Of a stretch of 64,000 bases of DNA, positions 22,455 through 33,020 are shown piece after piece; the stretch's first letter is position 1; every line of letters begins with the position of its first letter. The stretch is from Pseudonectria foliicola. Taxonomy: Eukaryota > Ascomycota > Sordariomycetes > Hypocreales > Nectriaceae. The notes beneath the pieces were generated by a model. The model had not been told where the DNA came from, ran no database searches, and saw only the letters and a list, made by a program, of their open reading frames with translations. Where the stretch lies: contig QUZD01000037.1 of NCBI GenBank assembly GCA_003693505.1, positions 186,001-250,000 on the forward strand, given 5' to 3'. Position numbers and translations under genes: made by a program.

Positions 22455-24071
22455 ATGGCAACCTTCCAGAACGGCGTGGCTCCGGCCCGCGCCATCGATG
22501 TTGACAGCGACGTCGAGGAGGAGGCCCTGGTGGCCGAGTACAAGGAGCACGTCCAGTACGAGGATGGCGACGACCTGAGCCGCACCACGTCGCTCAACAT
22601 GGGCCAGCAGACGGACGACATCCAGGCGCGCCTCGTCCAGGCCGCTCAGCCCCTCGACTTCCAGGCCCCTCTCGAGACCAAATTCCAGAGCTACGACGCC
22701 TACTGCAGCCTGTTCCACTACATCCTCAACTCGGAGGGCCCCGTTGACCTCGAGCCCCCCTCGGTTCGTTGGCCCCCCCCCAAAGGCAGACACGGCCTCG
22801 TGTTGGAATGTTTGGAGTGATTGATTCAGAGGGCCTCTCGACTGACACATCTTGACTTTGGACAGTACTACTGGGCCTGGGACGTTATCGATGAGTTCAT
22901 CTACCAGTTCAACACCTTTTCATCGTACCGCATGCGAATCGCCCGGACCGCGTCGAACGAGGAGGACCGCCAGATCCTGCGCGAGAACCCCAACACCTGG
23001 GGCTGCTACAGTGTGCTCAACGTGCTGTACTCGCTCATCCAGCGATCCCAGATCACCGAGCAGCTCGCTGCCATGAAGCGCAACGAGGACCCCATGGCCG
23101 TCGCCGGCGACTACGGCTCCAAGAACCTGTACCGAATGCTTGGCTACTTCTCCATCATCGGTCTCCTCCGGGTGCACTGCCTGCTCGGCGACTTCAGCCT
23201 GGCCCTCAAGACGCTCGACGACATTGAGCTCAACAAGAAGGCCATGTTTGCCCGCGTCATGGCCGCCCACTTCACCACCTACTACTACGTGGGTTTCTCC
23301 TACATGATGATGCATCGCTACTCCGACGCCATCCGCATGTTCAGCCACATCCTCATCTACGTCTCGAGGACCAAGAACTTCCAGAAGAGCGCCCAGTTCG
23401 ACTCCATCACCAAGAAGAACGAGCAGATGTACGCCCTCATTGCCATCTGCGTCGCTTTCCAGCCCACGCGTCTGGACGACACCATCCACAGCGCCCTGCG
23501 CGAGAAGTACGGTGACCAGCTGCTCAAGCTGCAGCGTGGTGGCCCCGAGTCGCTCCCCATCTTTGAGGAGCTGTTCCGCGCCGCCTGCCCCAAGTTCATC
23601 TCCCCCGTCCCTCCGGACTTTGAGAACCCCGAGGCCAACGTGGACCCCGTTGAGCACCACCTCGCCATCTTCATGGACGAGGTCAAGACCAACATGTGGA
23701 GCCCCACAATCAAGTCCTACCTCCGCCTCTACACCACCATGGATCTCTCCAAGCTGGCCGGCTTCCTCGAGGTCAAGCCCGAGGAGCTCCGATCATGGCT
23801 CATGGTCAACAAGCAGCGCACCAAGCAGCTGCGATACCAGGACCAGGGCCTTCTCGAGGGCGAGCTGGTCAACGTCAGCGACCTCGACTATGCTCTGCAG
23901 GGTGTACGTGCCCCTCCAATACAATAATCTATCCCTACTTGCGGGATCAATGCGTTTGATAAAACGGAAGCTGACAATGTCGATTAGGATCTGATTCACA
24001 TCTCCGAAGCCAAGGTGGGCCGAAAGCTCGTGGACTGGTACCTCCGCAACCTGTCCCGCACCTACAACTAA
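22455..24071 (+). CDS. EIF3L: Eukaryotic translation initiation factor 3 subunit L
   Basis: eIF3l is a PCI-domain subunit of the eIF3 scaffold that binds the 40S subunit during initiation; it is present in filamentous fungi but absent from budding yeast. Exons 22455-22763, 22866-23903 and 23988-24071 give 476 aa, the usual length. The introns are 22764-22865 (GTTCGT donor, GACAG acceptor) and 23904-23987 (GTACGT donor, CTGAC branch, ATTAG acceptor). Diagnostic stretches are YYWAWDVIDEFIYQFNTF after intron 1, NTWGCYSVLNVLYSLIQ, YFSIIGLLRVHCLLGDF with its TPR-like helices, and the PCI region YLRLYTTMDLSKLAGFLEV (about 405-460). The last exon encodes VGRKLVDWYLRNLSRTYN. The N-terminus is acidic. 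The gene is divergent from EFL1. Confidence 0.95.
22764..22865 (+). other. Intron 1 of eIF3l
   Basis: This 102-nt intron starts with GTTCGT and ends GGACAG. It contains a C-rich tract just after the donor. It joins DLEPPS to YYWAWDV. Confidence 0.8.
23904..23987 (+). other. Intron 2 of eIF3l
   Basis: This 84-nt intron has a GTACGT donor, a GCTGAC branch word and an ATTAG acceptor. It joins LDYALQG to DLIHISEAKVG. Confidence 0.88.
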
Positions 24072-26480
24072 GCTGCAGGGACGGAAGGACATGACAAGCC
24101 ACACGTTTCCGGTTCCCCTCAAGCCTCAGGATTCATGACGGACAAGATGAGACGATGCAAAGGCGAAGCTTCGACTTGAAGCAGGGATGGAGCTGGTAAA
24201 GGGTTGTGCAAGCAGGCCAACTGCGACTGGCAGGTGCATGGCATGGCAACGGCGTCTCGGAGTTGGTGATGCTCGTGCAATAGCTCGGGATTTTCTCGAG
24301 AATTGGCAGATTGTGTGGGGTACCTGGAGATGAGGGAACGCAACCTGAATTCGTAGAAGAGGCACGGATGGATCAAAAAGGGCAAAGAGAATGACTGAAG
24401 AATAGGAATATGACAACAAAGGGAGCTATTCCAGCTGACTTCCAAGTCGGTTCCTGATGGCATCTCTAGGCACGGGAGCAGTCAACTCCCAGGGCATATG
24501 TATGATGCAGTCGGTAGCAGCAGTGCATAATATGCGTGCTTGTTGCTTCAATAAAACACCCATGACGACTGATTGATTACCCAATGCTTGACTTGCGACT
24601 GTGTGACAGCCCTTGCCTTTGGGATAACCGTCGAATAAGGCTTGTTTGCTTGCCCTACTGCAGCCATTCGTACGGGCATAGCCTACATCTAATCTGTGAT
24701 CTGTAGTCTAACTTACATGCCAAGAAGGGCTTTTGGCGAGGCCCGCCCTCTTGTCAATGCGGCTGAAGAACTCAATCTCGCCGCCCTTTCTCCCCACATC
24801 ATCACATCTAGGTACCGACCCGACTGTGCTGCGCCTTGCTGCGATGCATACCGTACTGTACTAGCAGTGCACCTCTATGGCGGCTGCAACCAACGGGAGG
24901 CCCTCCCGGATCCTTGGTTCGCAGGGACAACATCGCGTGGCCTAGGGAAAGCACTCCAAGCTCCCCCTAGTCAAAACTGCCACCAGAAAGCCACCTACCT
25001 AGGTAGCCGTCTTTCCCGGGTGGACCTCCCAGGCCGAGCCCCGTCGACAGCCATTTGCCAGATCGTATACCGACTCTCTCTCTCTCCACCTCTTCTGTCA
25101 GCGTAGGGGCACTTGGCTCGGCTGCTTGGCTGCTTGGCTGCCTGACTGCGTGACTCTTATGCCGGTTGCGTTGTCCCGCTATGAAGCAGAGCTACAGGCG
25201 CTAGAAACCTGCAGCTGGTGCAAAGCCATGCTGCCAGGCAGTCTGACAGCCCAGCAGCTTCACATAGTAAGTACACAGAGCAGACAGACATGGTTGTCTA
25301 GCGCGCTAAGATGCATCCAATCTAGCATCCCTGCTTTGGTTCTAGTCTGGACTGTAGCATACCTACATCTCAGATTAGTTCCGTCGCCTCATCGCCAAGA
25401 ATTGCATGCGACCTCGGTCTACTGGTGCTCTTTTCTCATATTCTCTCGTTTCCTCGCCTTCGTCTTATCTGGAAAAAGACGGTCAAATGTGATCTGGTAG
25501 AGATTCCAGGTGGCACGTGGCTCTTCCTCTCGGCGAGACACTCATCAAACCAGCCGCCTTGAGACCTGACCAATGGTTCTCTCACGTGGGAGAATCCCTT
25601 GCCGATATCCCATGGTGGCATTGTGCGTCTGTTCAGCCACTCGCTTGAAACTCGGTCGGTTCATAGTCCGTACAAGGATTGCCATTGGGTTGCACATTGC
25701 CCTTTCAATCCCACGCTCGCTACACCAGTCTGTTGGTGGAAGGCATCCTAACGTACGGCTCGAATGATGAAAGTGGTCTGTTGTTTTCTCCTCGGTAACT
25801 CTCCACTAATGAATCTACTTGTTCACCGCTCTGCTTCATGTTGGTCATGGACATGTTGAGGTGTACGAACATAAGGCCGCCGAGTCTTCAGACCGCCTAC
25901 CCCCCAGCAGAGGTGCATTTCAGCACGTAGTAAGGGTCAAGTTTCTTAGTGGCACACATCCATAACTCAGAGAGATGAGGGTGTCAACTTATTGTGAGGA
26001 TGACTGTGCCGTCAGATTCGGAACGGGCCGTTGTTGGGTTGGCAGCTTGGTAAGCGTGAGGGCTCACTCACAAGCCGCGTATGGGATGTGCGCAGAAACG
26101 TGGGGAGGGCCTCTCTGCATCAGACTAAGATAGGTGCGTGCCTGTTACCTAGGTAGGAAGAGGAATCGAGGGGCGAACAAGCCCACGTAGTTTCGAGGCG
26201 CTGCTGGGGTTGTCATGCTTCGCATCACTCTTGATCTTGAGAGAACTTAGCAGAACAGGAATAAGGCCAAAGTGATGTCAGACAAGGCTCTCTCCAGTGA
26301 GGCACATGTCCATGCAGGCGTATGCCTGTAAAAGGTTAAAGTTTGTTATCGGCTTCCTCCCTCGAGTTGCACTCTATTACCCCCAACGGTCGCCATTGCA
26401 CCAACCAGGTCTGGAGGTAGTCTAGGTTCCCTACTTGGCGGTATGGCTTGGCTGCATTGCGCCGAGCTGTAAGGCAAGTT

Positions 26481-26543
26481 GGGTAGGTAGGTACCTAAAT
26501 CATGTAGTACCTAATGCAGTATTGTACTTACCTACCTAGGTAC
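26481..26543. repeat. Two TACCTAGGTA palindrome copies
   Basis: GGTAGGTAGGTACCTA at 26482-26497 and TACCTACCTAGGTA at 26528-26542 lie 30 bases apart and belong to the dispersed palindrome family. Confidence 0.75.
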
Positions 26544-26726
26544 GATGCACGCTGCCGCAAGACAGATCAAGACGAGACGGCCACCAGCCCGGATTCACGT
26601 TGCGAATCCCTCACTGCCGTTGGCTTTTCGGTCTTGCCTGTACGGGCAACCTGTCTAATGTTTCTGAGGTCTCGTTTCTTTTTGCTCCCAAGCTTGCGGC
26701 TACACTCGGTCCTCGGTGAGGTTCCG

Positions 26727-26806
26727 CGCCCACCATCCATCCATCCATCCATCCAACCATCCAACCATCCATCCAACTATCCATTCAACCATCCAACCAT
26801 CCATCC
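26727..26806. repeat. CCAT/CCAA microsatellite
   Basis: About 80 bases are built of CCATCCAT interspersed with CCAACCAT units. Confidence 0.9.
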
Positions 26807-28413
26807 ACAGGTAATTATCCAACCACCCTGATCACGGCCTGAATGGTGAGTCCCAGATCGAACGGGGCAGGGTTGCAGGAATCCCTTGTACACAGTACTG
26901 CTGCACATACATAGACCTACACACATAGTACAGTACAGCACAGCACAGTACAGTGCAGTGCAGTACAGTGCTAGGCCCAGGCATCCATCGCCCTTTGGGT
27001 GTGTCCTCGTTGGGCTGTGACGTGGACCAAGGCCCGATCCGCTCGGCACCATCGCCCTGGGCTGGGCCCATCTCAGCTCTCATTTTACGTACTCTGTACT
27101 TGGATCCCCTGGTCTTTCCAGCCAAGCCAGCCCTCCCCCTCACATGTCATTCTTCGTCTGTCGATGCAAGTGCCGACTTGGTTGCGCACTCGTTTAATTG
27201 CTGCGTTGCGAGGGTAAAAAGGTTGAGTGGACGAGATGGAGACATGGGCCCTCTAGGGGAAATGTGCACGCACAACACCAGCCTGCATCAGCCGCAGGTC
27301 GATATCATGCCACCGTCAAGGTAGGTAATCTGTAGCTAGCAGCACTAATAAGCAAGCAAGCAAACAAGAATGACGGTTGATTTTAACGTTTCAACCCCTT
27401 TCCTTCAACGTTGCTGCACTAACCAGCACGGTTTCGTATCTTGGTTAGACCAGGCCACCCTTCCTTGCCTGATAATAACCTTACCTTCCTGAGCTGACCG
27501 GGTCTTGGCCTTTATTAGCAAGCAGTCACACAGCACAACCACCGTCTTGAGATCGCCGTCTTCTTCTCCTCGGCTGCCCCCTCTCGACTTTGGCCCCATT
27601 CACCCTGTTCCCACGTCCTGTTCAGAATAGTAGGCATTTTTGTCCTGTCCCGCCTATCGCGTCGCTGTTTGCCATCTCCTTGATACAACGTGTGTCGTCA
27701 CCCTCAACGCCACCACCTCTTCCAGCCTTCTCCACCGCCCGCGCCAGCTTGTGACAAAACAGACAGACAGACAGTGACGGTGACGAGAAAGTCATCAGCC
27801 AGCCGACAACTCCCCGCTACCTTGCCTACCTTGCCTACCTTGCCTGCCGTGTCTTGTTGCTTCTGCTTCTGCTTCAGCCTCAGCTTCAGCTCTTGCCTAC
27901 AAAGATACCACTATACCCGAGCGACAACGATCCCAGCCTGCTTTTTCCCAAGCTCGCTTGAGCTCGCCACGCCACCACCTCACCATCAGATCTTGTGCAA
28001 CACGCAAAACGTGCAACACTCTCCAGCTGCCTGTGCACTGCTTGTTTCCGCCTGCATCATCCAAACCAACAATCAACCAGTTTCTTGCCTGCCGGTCCCA
28101 CCCCTGCTGTGAGGCTGCAGGCGTTCTCTAGCCCCCTTCTCGCCCTCCCTTGAAGTTGGATCCTCGGATCTTGCTTGGAGCATCGTTGGTGTCTTGGCAG
28201 CTTGGCAGCTATCTTTCTTACCGTACTCCGTTCTCGCCACGCCAGCTTTGACCTACCGACACAACTTTTCTCACCGACGCAATCGAATCTTGTCATTATC
28301 ATCATCTCTGCCTTTTTCTAGCTTCTCAGATCTTTCTTCGCGAACCATTTGACTATCCGCGACCGCCAGCCACCTTTGAAACACCTTGACCTGTGGCGCG
28401 AAGCGAAAGCGTC

Positions 28414-31127
28414 ATGGCAACAACCACTGAACCCATTCGCCCTCCGACGCTCACACACAGTCCCGACTCGGACATCTCTCCAAAGACAACGGTGCCTCCT
28501 CATGCCCGCAAGGATACCACTGACTACTTCCCTACCGACGACAATACAAACAATGGCTCGACGACGAGCGGAAGAGCCAGCGAGGGTGATGAGTCGTCGG
28601 CTAAGAGATCTAGTGCATCTCTTACTGCCGACTTCACGAACAACCGCAGCTTCAGTGTCGGAAGCGACAATAGGCCGTCAATGTCGACGCTCGACCAACC
28701 TATCGCGATAGACAGGAGAAAGTCGTCAACAGGGTCCGTTAGCTTTCGCCCGCCGCGCAACCCTTCGTTGCCGCAGGGGTATCCGCAGCCTACGAACGCG
28801 TCCCGCATTCGTGCCAGTTCACCCCCCCATCCGAGGTGAGTTGCCTTTTTTCTCGAGCTCTCTAGTCCTTGCATGTTGTTTTGGTGCCGTACTTCCGGGT
28901 TTACTTGTTACCCAAGGCTTGTTTTCCTTGTTGTTGTCTCTCCTTCTTCCATGCCTAGAACCCTGGTTTCAAGCCACTTCAGCTGGATCTCCAGATCTCC
29001 CATGGCCTTAGGAATGCGCGTCGTATTCATACGAATATTGCAATGACGAGGTGGTCGGATGACGCTGGGTTCATCACTGGCCTCCCATGGTCGGTCGATA
29101 ACGCATGCGCTCTCCGGCGCTGCTCGATGTTTGGTGCAGGATCAACGGCGGCGCGTCTCAAAGTGAACACCACGACGCAAGTTTCTGGATGGTCATTGCC
29201 GGATACACCATCACTGCAGCAAATCATTGGTTTGCGCTATGCCATCCGAACACTGGTCTCGGCTTGTCCTTTGCGAGACAGGTCCCCAAAGTCTCGGAGC
29301 GATCGGCAATGCCCCATGTGTACTGTACCCCTGAGCAGCCGGTCCTTTGCCGCAAGTTGCGACTCACAACGGGCGCGGTCTCGAACGAAGGAGCGACCAA
29401 ACAAGCATTTCAAGTGAGCAAGTAAGCAAGTGAGCAAGTGAGCAAGCAAGTGCCTGCGACTTGGGCTGACGCCATGGATTTGCATTCAAAAGGCGTGGGT
29501 GGGACCTTTGCTGGGTCGCCGATTGATTCCCCGACTCGCTGGCCCTACTAGCCTCTCTCCATCCGCCCATCCGCAACCAGCAAAGGCCAAGAAGGCGTCT
29601 CCACCAGCACCATCCTTTACCCCGCGAGAAGCTTGGTCGTGGGGATGTCGGAAAGGCTCGTCCCAAATCGGGGGCAGAAAGCAGCTAGCTGCTGCCCAGT
29701 CAGGCCATGCGTCCGCTGTTGCCCTTCACAGCCACAGTCTCGGCCTGGAGCTGCGCGGCGCAAATTCGCGCACGTGCTGCGAGCTCCTCTTTCCTCGTCA
29801 TATTCGTCTTCGTCTCCGTCTCCGTCTCTGCTTGCATCGTCCACATCATCATCATTGCTATCTTGTTTTCTTCAATCCGCAACGCCCTGTATTCATTTCG
29901 TGCATCGTCTTCTTCATCGTCCCGCAGCCGCGTTCTGTGGCTCCATTCAGCTGCCAGAGGCCATGGCGACGCTAACCGAACCCCCTACGGATAGATTCCA
30001 GCATCATGTCGCCTTTGACAACCTCCCCGCCGGTGAACCCACTAAGAACAACACCATCTCTCTCACGCTCAACGTTCGTCACAAAGGCTACCAGGCTCGT
30101 CGTAGGTCGCGCACCTTCATGGTAGGCGTTGACGAGCATGCCTACTCCAATTATGCTCTCCAGTGGCTTCTGGACGAGCTTGTCGATGATGGTGACGAGA
30201 TCATCTGTGTCAGAGTCATGGAGAAGGAAGTTCGCCTGAGCGACAAGCAATACCAGGAGGATGCCAAGGAGGTCATGCGAGGCATTCAATCACGCAACGA
30301 CGCCAACCGTGCCATTAGCATTGTCCTTGAATATGCCGTGGGCAAGTTACACGCCACCTTTCAGAAATTGGTAAGGAGCATGCATCATCTAGCAAATGGA
30401 AAGGGAGATGTGCTAATCATCGTTGCTGCAGATCCAAATTTACCAACCTGCTATGCTCATTGTCGGTACTAGAGGTCGCTCCCTCGGAGGCCTGCAGGGC
30501 CTGGTCAACACTCGCAACTCCTTTTCCAAATACTGCCTCCAGTACTCTCCCGTACCCGTCGTCGTGGTCCGTCCGACCGAGAAGCGAGAAAAGAAGAAGT
30601 CGAAGCGTGCCAATGACACGACCCGCCAAACTTACGTTAGCATGCTATCCGCGACCTCTGGACGGCACGAGGCCGACAGCGCAGCTAGTAGCACCTACAA
30701 CCTCGAGATCCAAAACTCGCCCGACGAGGAGGCACACCAGGTTGCCCGTGTGCTCGGGCTTCCGGCTTCTTTCGATCCCACTATCAAGCCCATCAACCCG
30801 ACTCAGCTACTCAACCGCCGCCCCCCTGGCCCTTCAGCCCTCAGTGTGTCTGAAGAGGCCCCGGAGCAGCAGCCCGAAGTCAAGGAAGTGGTTGTCGCTG
30901 GCCCTGAGAGCGACGATGAGGATGACGACGACGACGACGAGTCGGGCGAGTTTGAAGTCATGACTGGCCAGCAGATCCTCGACAAGGAGAAGCTGGAGAA
31001 GATGGAGCAGCTTCATGAGATGGAGGTGGGAGAGGCGGCCGCTTTCAAGATGAAGGTTGAGGACGAGGACGATGAGGACGATAACAAGAACCGTGGGGAA
31101 TCGCCTGTCCCAAAGGCCGCATCATAG
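28414..31127 (+). CDS. Universal stress protein (UspA-like) domain protein, long form
   Basis: Exons 28414-28835, 29995-30370 and 30432-31127 give 497 aa. Intron 1 (28836-29994) is 1159 nt, very long for this window; intron 2 (30371-30431) is 61 nt. Residues 1-140 are Ser/Thr/Asn-rich and probably disordered. The UspA-like alpha/beta domain covers about 172-310: strand 1 TFMVGVDEHAYSNYALQWLL, then the nucleotide-loop region MLIVGTRGRSLGGLQGLV and the closing strand YSPVPVVVVRP. The C-terminal 130 residues are acidic, with a run of Asp/Glu near 398-412 and predicted coiled coil. The G-x2-G part of the Usp ATP loop is present, but the third Gly is not obvious, so ATP binding is uncertain. Fungal homologues are of poorly known function. 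An internal ATG at 29963 may start a shorter form. Confidence 0.85.
28836..29994 (+). other. Long first intron of the universal stress protein gene
   Basis: This 1159-nt intron has a GTGAGT donor, a GCTAACC branch word at 29971-29977 and an ATAG acceptor. Its last 200 bases are pyrimidine-rich and end in an ATG in good context (GCCATGG), so they may act as an alternative promoter and first exon. Some AAGCAAGTGAGC-type repeats lie at 29411-29452. Confidence 0.65.
29963..31127 (+). CDS. Possible short isoform of the universal stress protein
   Basis: ATG at 29963 reads MATLTEPPTDRFQHH and runs in frame, without splicing, into the Usp exon (29963-30370, then 30432-31127 after intron 2), giving 367 aa with the whole Usp domain. 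The bases that serve as the branch point and acceptor for the long form are coding here. The opening MATLTEPPT resembles the long form's MATTTEPIRPPT. A C/T-rich tract upstream (29785-29930) looks like a fungal transcription start region. This is inferred from sequence only; it could simply be intron that happens to be open. Confidence 0.4.
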
Positions 31128-31298
31128 AAGATGGCGGTAACACGCCATACTCCAACTATTTCGACTGTCGACAACCCGATGACGAGGCATCATGATTCTG
31201 GTCCTGCCGAGACGTAGGACCTCCAGGATCGAGAGCCTCTACCACTCACCCGATCTGGAAAGCGGCCTCGCCACAACCTAAGGCTCCTCGATGCCGGA

Positions 31299-31997
31299 AT
31301 GGAATGGATCATTACCTCTCCGACTCCCAAGGTGGTAATTGAAGAGCATGAGCACGAGAATAAGCCGGGAAACCTTTGCAATAAAGAGATTGACCTGGGC
31401 AATATCTATGACGCGGACTCTGACCCAGATGATCTTATCAACAAAGAGATTGAGTTGGAGCAAGCGTGTCAAGAGTCTGAGAGGTCAATCCCCACAGACA
31501 AGGTCGCGGTCAATATCACGGAGCGAGTCGTGTACCATGCCGACAAGAGCAATACAGAGCCTCTTGTGGAGCCGCAAACAACTGCACATGCAGAAGAGGT
31601 GACTGATTCAACTAGGGACGGAGAATATGTGCAGACAGACCCTGTATCGTCCAAACTTGCTAGCGCGGTGGAAGAAGCGCCAGCAATTTGCTCAGAAGGT
31701 GCTCTGGAAACAGTGAACCGTGCCATGTCCAGGACACTGGAGACGCCTGGACCGCGCCTTGTGGGCAGGAGCAATCTTGCACACAAGCAGATTGTCATCA
31801 CCGAGCACAACATCTCAGGGGGAGACTTTGAGTTGGATGTGATTCAAGAGAACGGTGGCCCTATAATGGATTCCCAGAGAGACGGGTCAACACACAGCCC
31901 TCGAGATGTCACAGAGGCCCCTGAAACGACGGCCTGGGGATGGTTGGCGAAGTGCTATTGTTGCAGAAGTACTGGACATGGGGCAAACGATTGTTGA
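31299..31997 (+). CDS. Hypothetical acidic protein with C-terminal CCHC zinc knuckle
   Basis: I do not recognise this protein. From the ATG at 31299 it has 232 aa; the frame is open back to 31218, just after an in-frame TAG (31215-31217). In that same frame an ATG lies at 31131, three bases after the stress-protein stop. The sequence is acidic, with two related segments, NKEIDLGNIYDADSDPDDL and INKEIELEQ. The last 15 residues (...CYCCRSTGHGANDC, then stop) fit C-x2-C-x4-H-x4-C exactly, with the usual Gly before His, as in nucleic-acid-binding zinc knuckles. Possible readings: a separate gene; a gene with a small intron from GTAACA at 31137 to the AG at 31217, giving 261 aa; or a pseudogene. 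The codon use is less GC-biased than that of its neighbours. Confidence 0.35.
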   Translation: MEWIITSPTPKVVIEEHEHENKPGNLCNKEIDLGNIYDADSDPDDLINKEIELEQACQESERSIPTDKVAVNITERVVYHADKSNTEPLVEPQTTAHAEEVTDSTRDGEYVQTDPVSSKLASAVEEAPAICSEGALETVNRAMSRTLETPGPRLVGRSNLAHKQIVITEHNISGGDFELDVIQENGGPIMDSQRDGSTHSPRDVTEAPETTAWGWLAKCYCCRSTGHGANDC

Positions 31998-32156
31998 GCG
32001 TCGCACTTGATTACACTTGGCGAGGTAGGGCCAGCGTGGCACATTGGGTTTATGCGCGACAGGCCTAGCAGCATGTACGTAGTTTGCAGCGAATAGATGA
32101 AACCGCGCAACAGGCAGCTTTGATATTTTGTTTCATCTTGTCGTCTCATCTGGGGC

Positions 32157-33020
32157 CTAGCTCTCCCTCCACCTGATGCCCCAATCGCCCTTGGCGAAGC
32201 TTGGTTCGATGACGGTGCCATTCATGATGGCCTCGCACTTCCTCCTTGCCTGGCCATCATTATCGCTGGGGCCACGGCCTGTCTTGCCCACTCCGTTGGC
32301 GGTGGCCTTGTTGACGGCAAACCCAAAGACGACGCCCCTCCGCGCTGCTCGTTTGACCCTCTCCTTTTCCTCGGTGATGCGCATCCCCTCCTTGCGGCGT
32401 GCCTCTGCCTCTTCCGTCTCGTCTGTTCTCTCGGCCCGGCCCTTTTCGCCGCCGACGCTCGCATTGAGCTCCGCCATGGTCTGCGGGGGGCGGACCTTGC
32501 CGGCGAAGCCAGTCGTGGTGAACTCGACGAGCTTGTCACGTCTGCCGTGGCTGTAGGGATCGTCGTCGTCGTCGCCACTGCTGTGCTCTCCGCCAATGAC
32601 CCTCGACGCCCGGTTCTTCTTGCGCCCATGCGTCTTGGCCGGATCGTGGCGCGAGCCATAGATGAGCTCCTCGGCGGCCGAGCACGGGACAATGGCCCTC
32701 GGCTCGCCCTTGAGGGGCTTGGTCTTCTTGCCGCGGATGGACTCGGGCACGTCGTCGCCCTCAAAGGCCGAGTTGTCGAGGAGGGCCACAAAGGCGGCCT
32801 CGATCCTGCGGTCGTGCGGCCCGGGCTTTAGACTGCGGCAGCGGGAGGAGCAGTACTTCTTCTCCTCCGTCTTTGTGGTCGCGTGCTTGCTGCTGCCCGC
32901 GGACGTCATGACGCGGCCGCATGTGTGACAGTACTTTACCGAGTCGCCCTGGGTGGAATAGAGAGGTGGCGGGACGGCCGAGTGCTTTCCCGGGCGTGAC
33001 CAGGAGTCCATCCACGACAT
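32157..33020 (-). CDS. Conserved-type fungal protein with paired Cys motifs, function unknown
   Basis: One exon encodes 287 aa. The ATG at 33020 (CCACCATG context) starts MSWMDSWSRPGK. A small putative zinc site is formed by C31-x2-C34 (YCHTCGR) and C57-x3-C61 (YCSSRCR). A region beginning KPGPHDRRIEAAFVALL follows, then a basic, Asp-rich disordered stretch (about 135-190) and a basic helix ending near RGVVFGFAV. The C-terminus is WGIRWRES. No enzyme motif is visible. Paired CxxC/CxxxC knuckles with nearby basic residues suggest nucleic-acid or protein binding, but this is inference. The frame stays open upstream to about 33170 with an in-frame ATG at about 33147 and an Arg-rich, acid-poor segment; I take this to be leader, but a mitochondrial-type extension cannot be excluded. 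Confidence 0.75.
   Translation of the reverse strand: MSWMDSWSRPGKHSAVPPPLYSTQGDSVKYCHTCGRVMTSAGSSKHATTKTEEKKYCSSRCRSLKPGPHDRRIEAAFVALLDNSAFEGDDVPESIRGKKTKPLKGEPRAIVPCSAAEELIYGSRHDPAKTHGRKKNRASRVIGGEHSSGDDDDDPYSHGRRDKLVEFTTTGFAGKVRPPQTMAELNASVGGEKGRAERTDETEEAEARRKEGMRITEEKERVKRAARRGVVFGFAVNKATANGVGKTGRGPSDNDGQARRKCEAIMNGTVIEPSFAKGDWGIRWRES

Larger units (their letters stand above)
24072..28413. other. Gene-free stretch before the stress-protein gene
   Basis: I see no supportable gene in 4.3 kb. It holds the 3' flank of eIF3l, several TACCTAGGTA palindromes (25000-25013, 26145-26158, 26481-26498, 26528-26543), a CCAT microsatellite (26727-26806) and a CAGTACAGCA repeat (26925-26970). From about 27650 to 28380 it is C/T-rich, as expected of a long fungal 5' leader and promoter for the next gene. 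Confidence 0.6.

Noticed and set aside
22920..23660. Minus-strand open frame (246 codons) opposite eIF3l
   Set aside because: It is a shadow of codon bias in a well-recognised eIF3l exon; its Val/Gly/His-rich translation is not protein-like.
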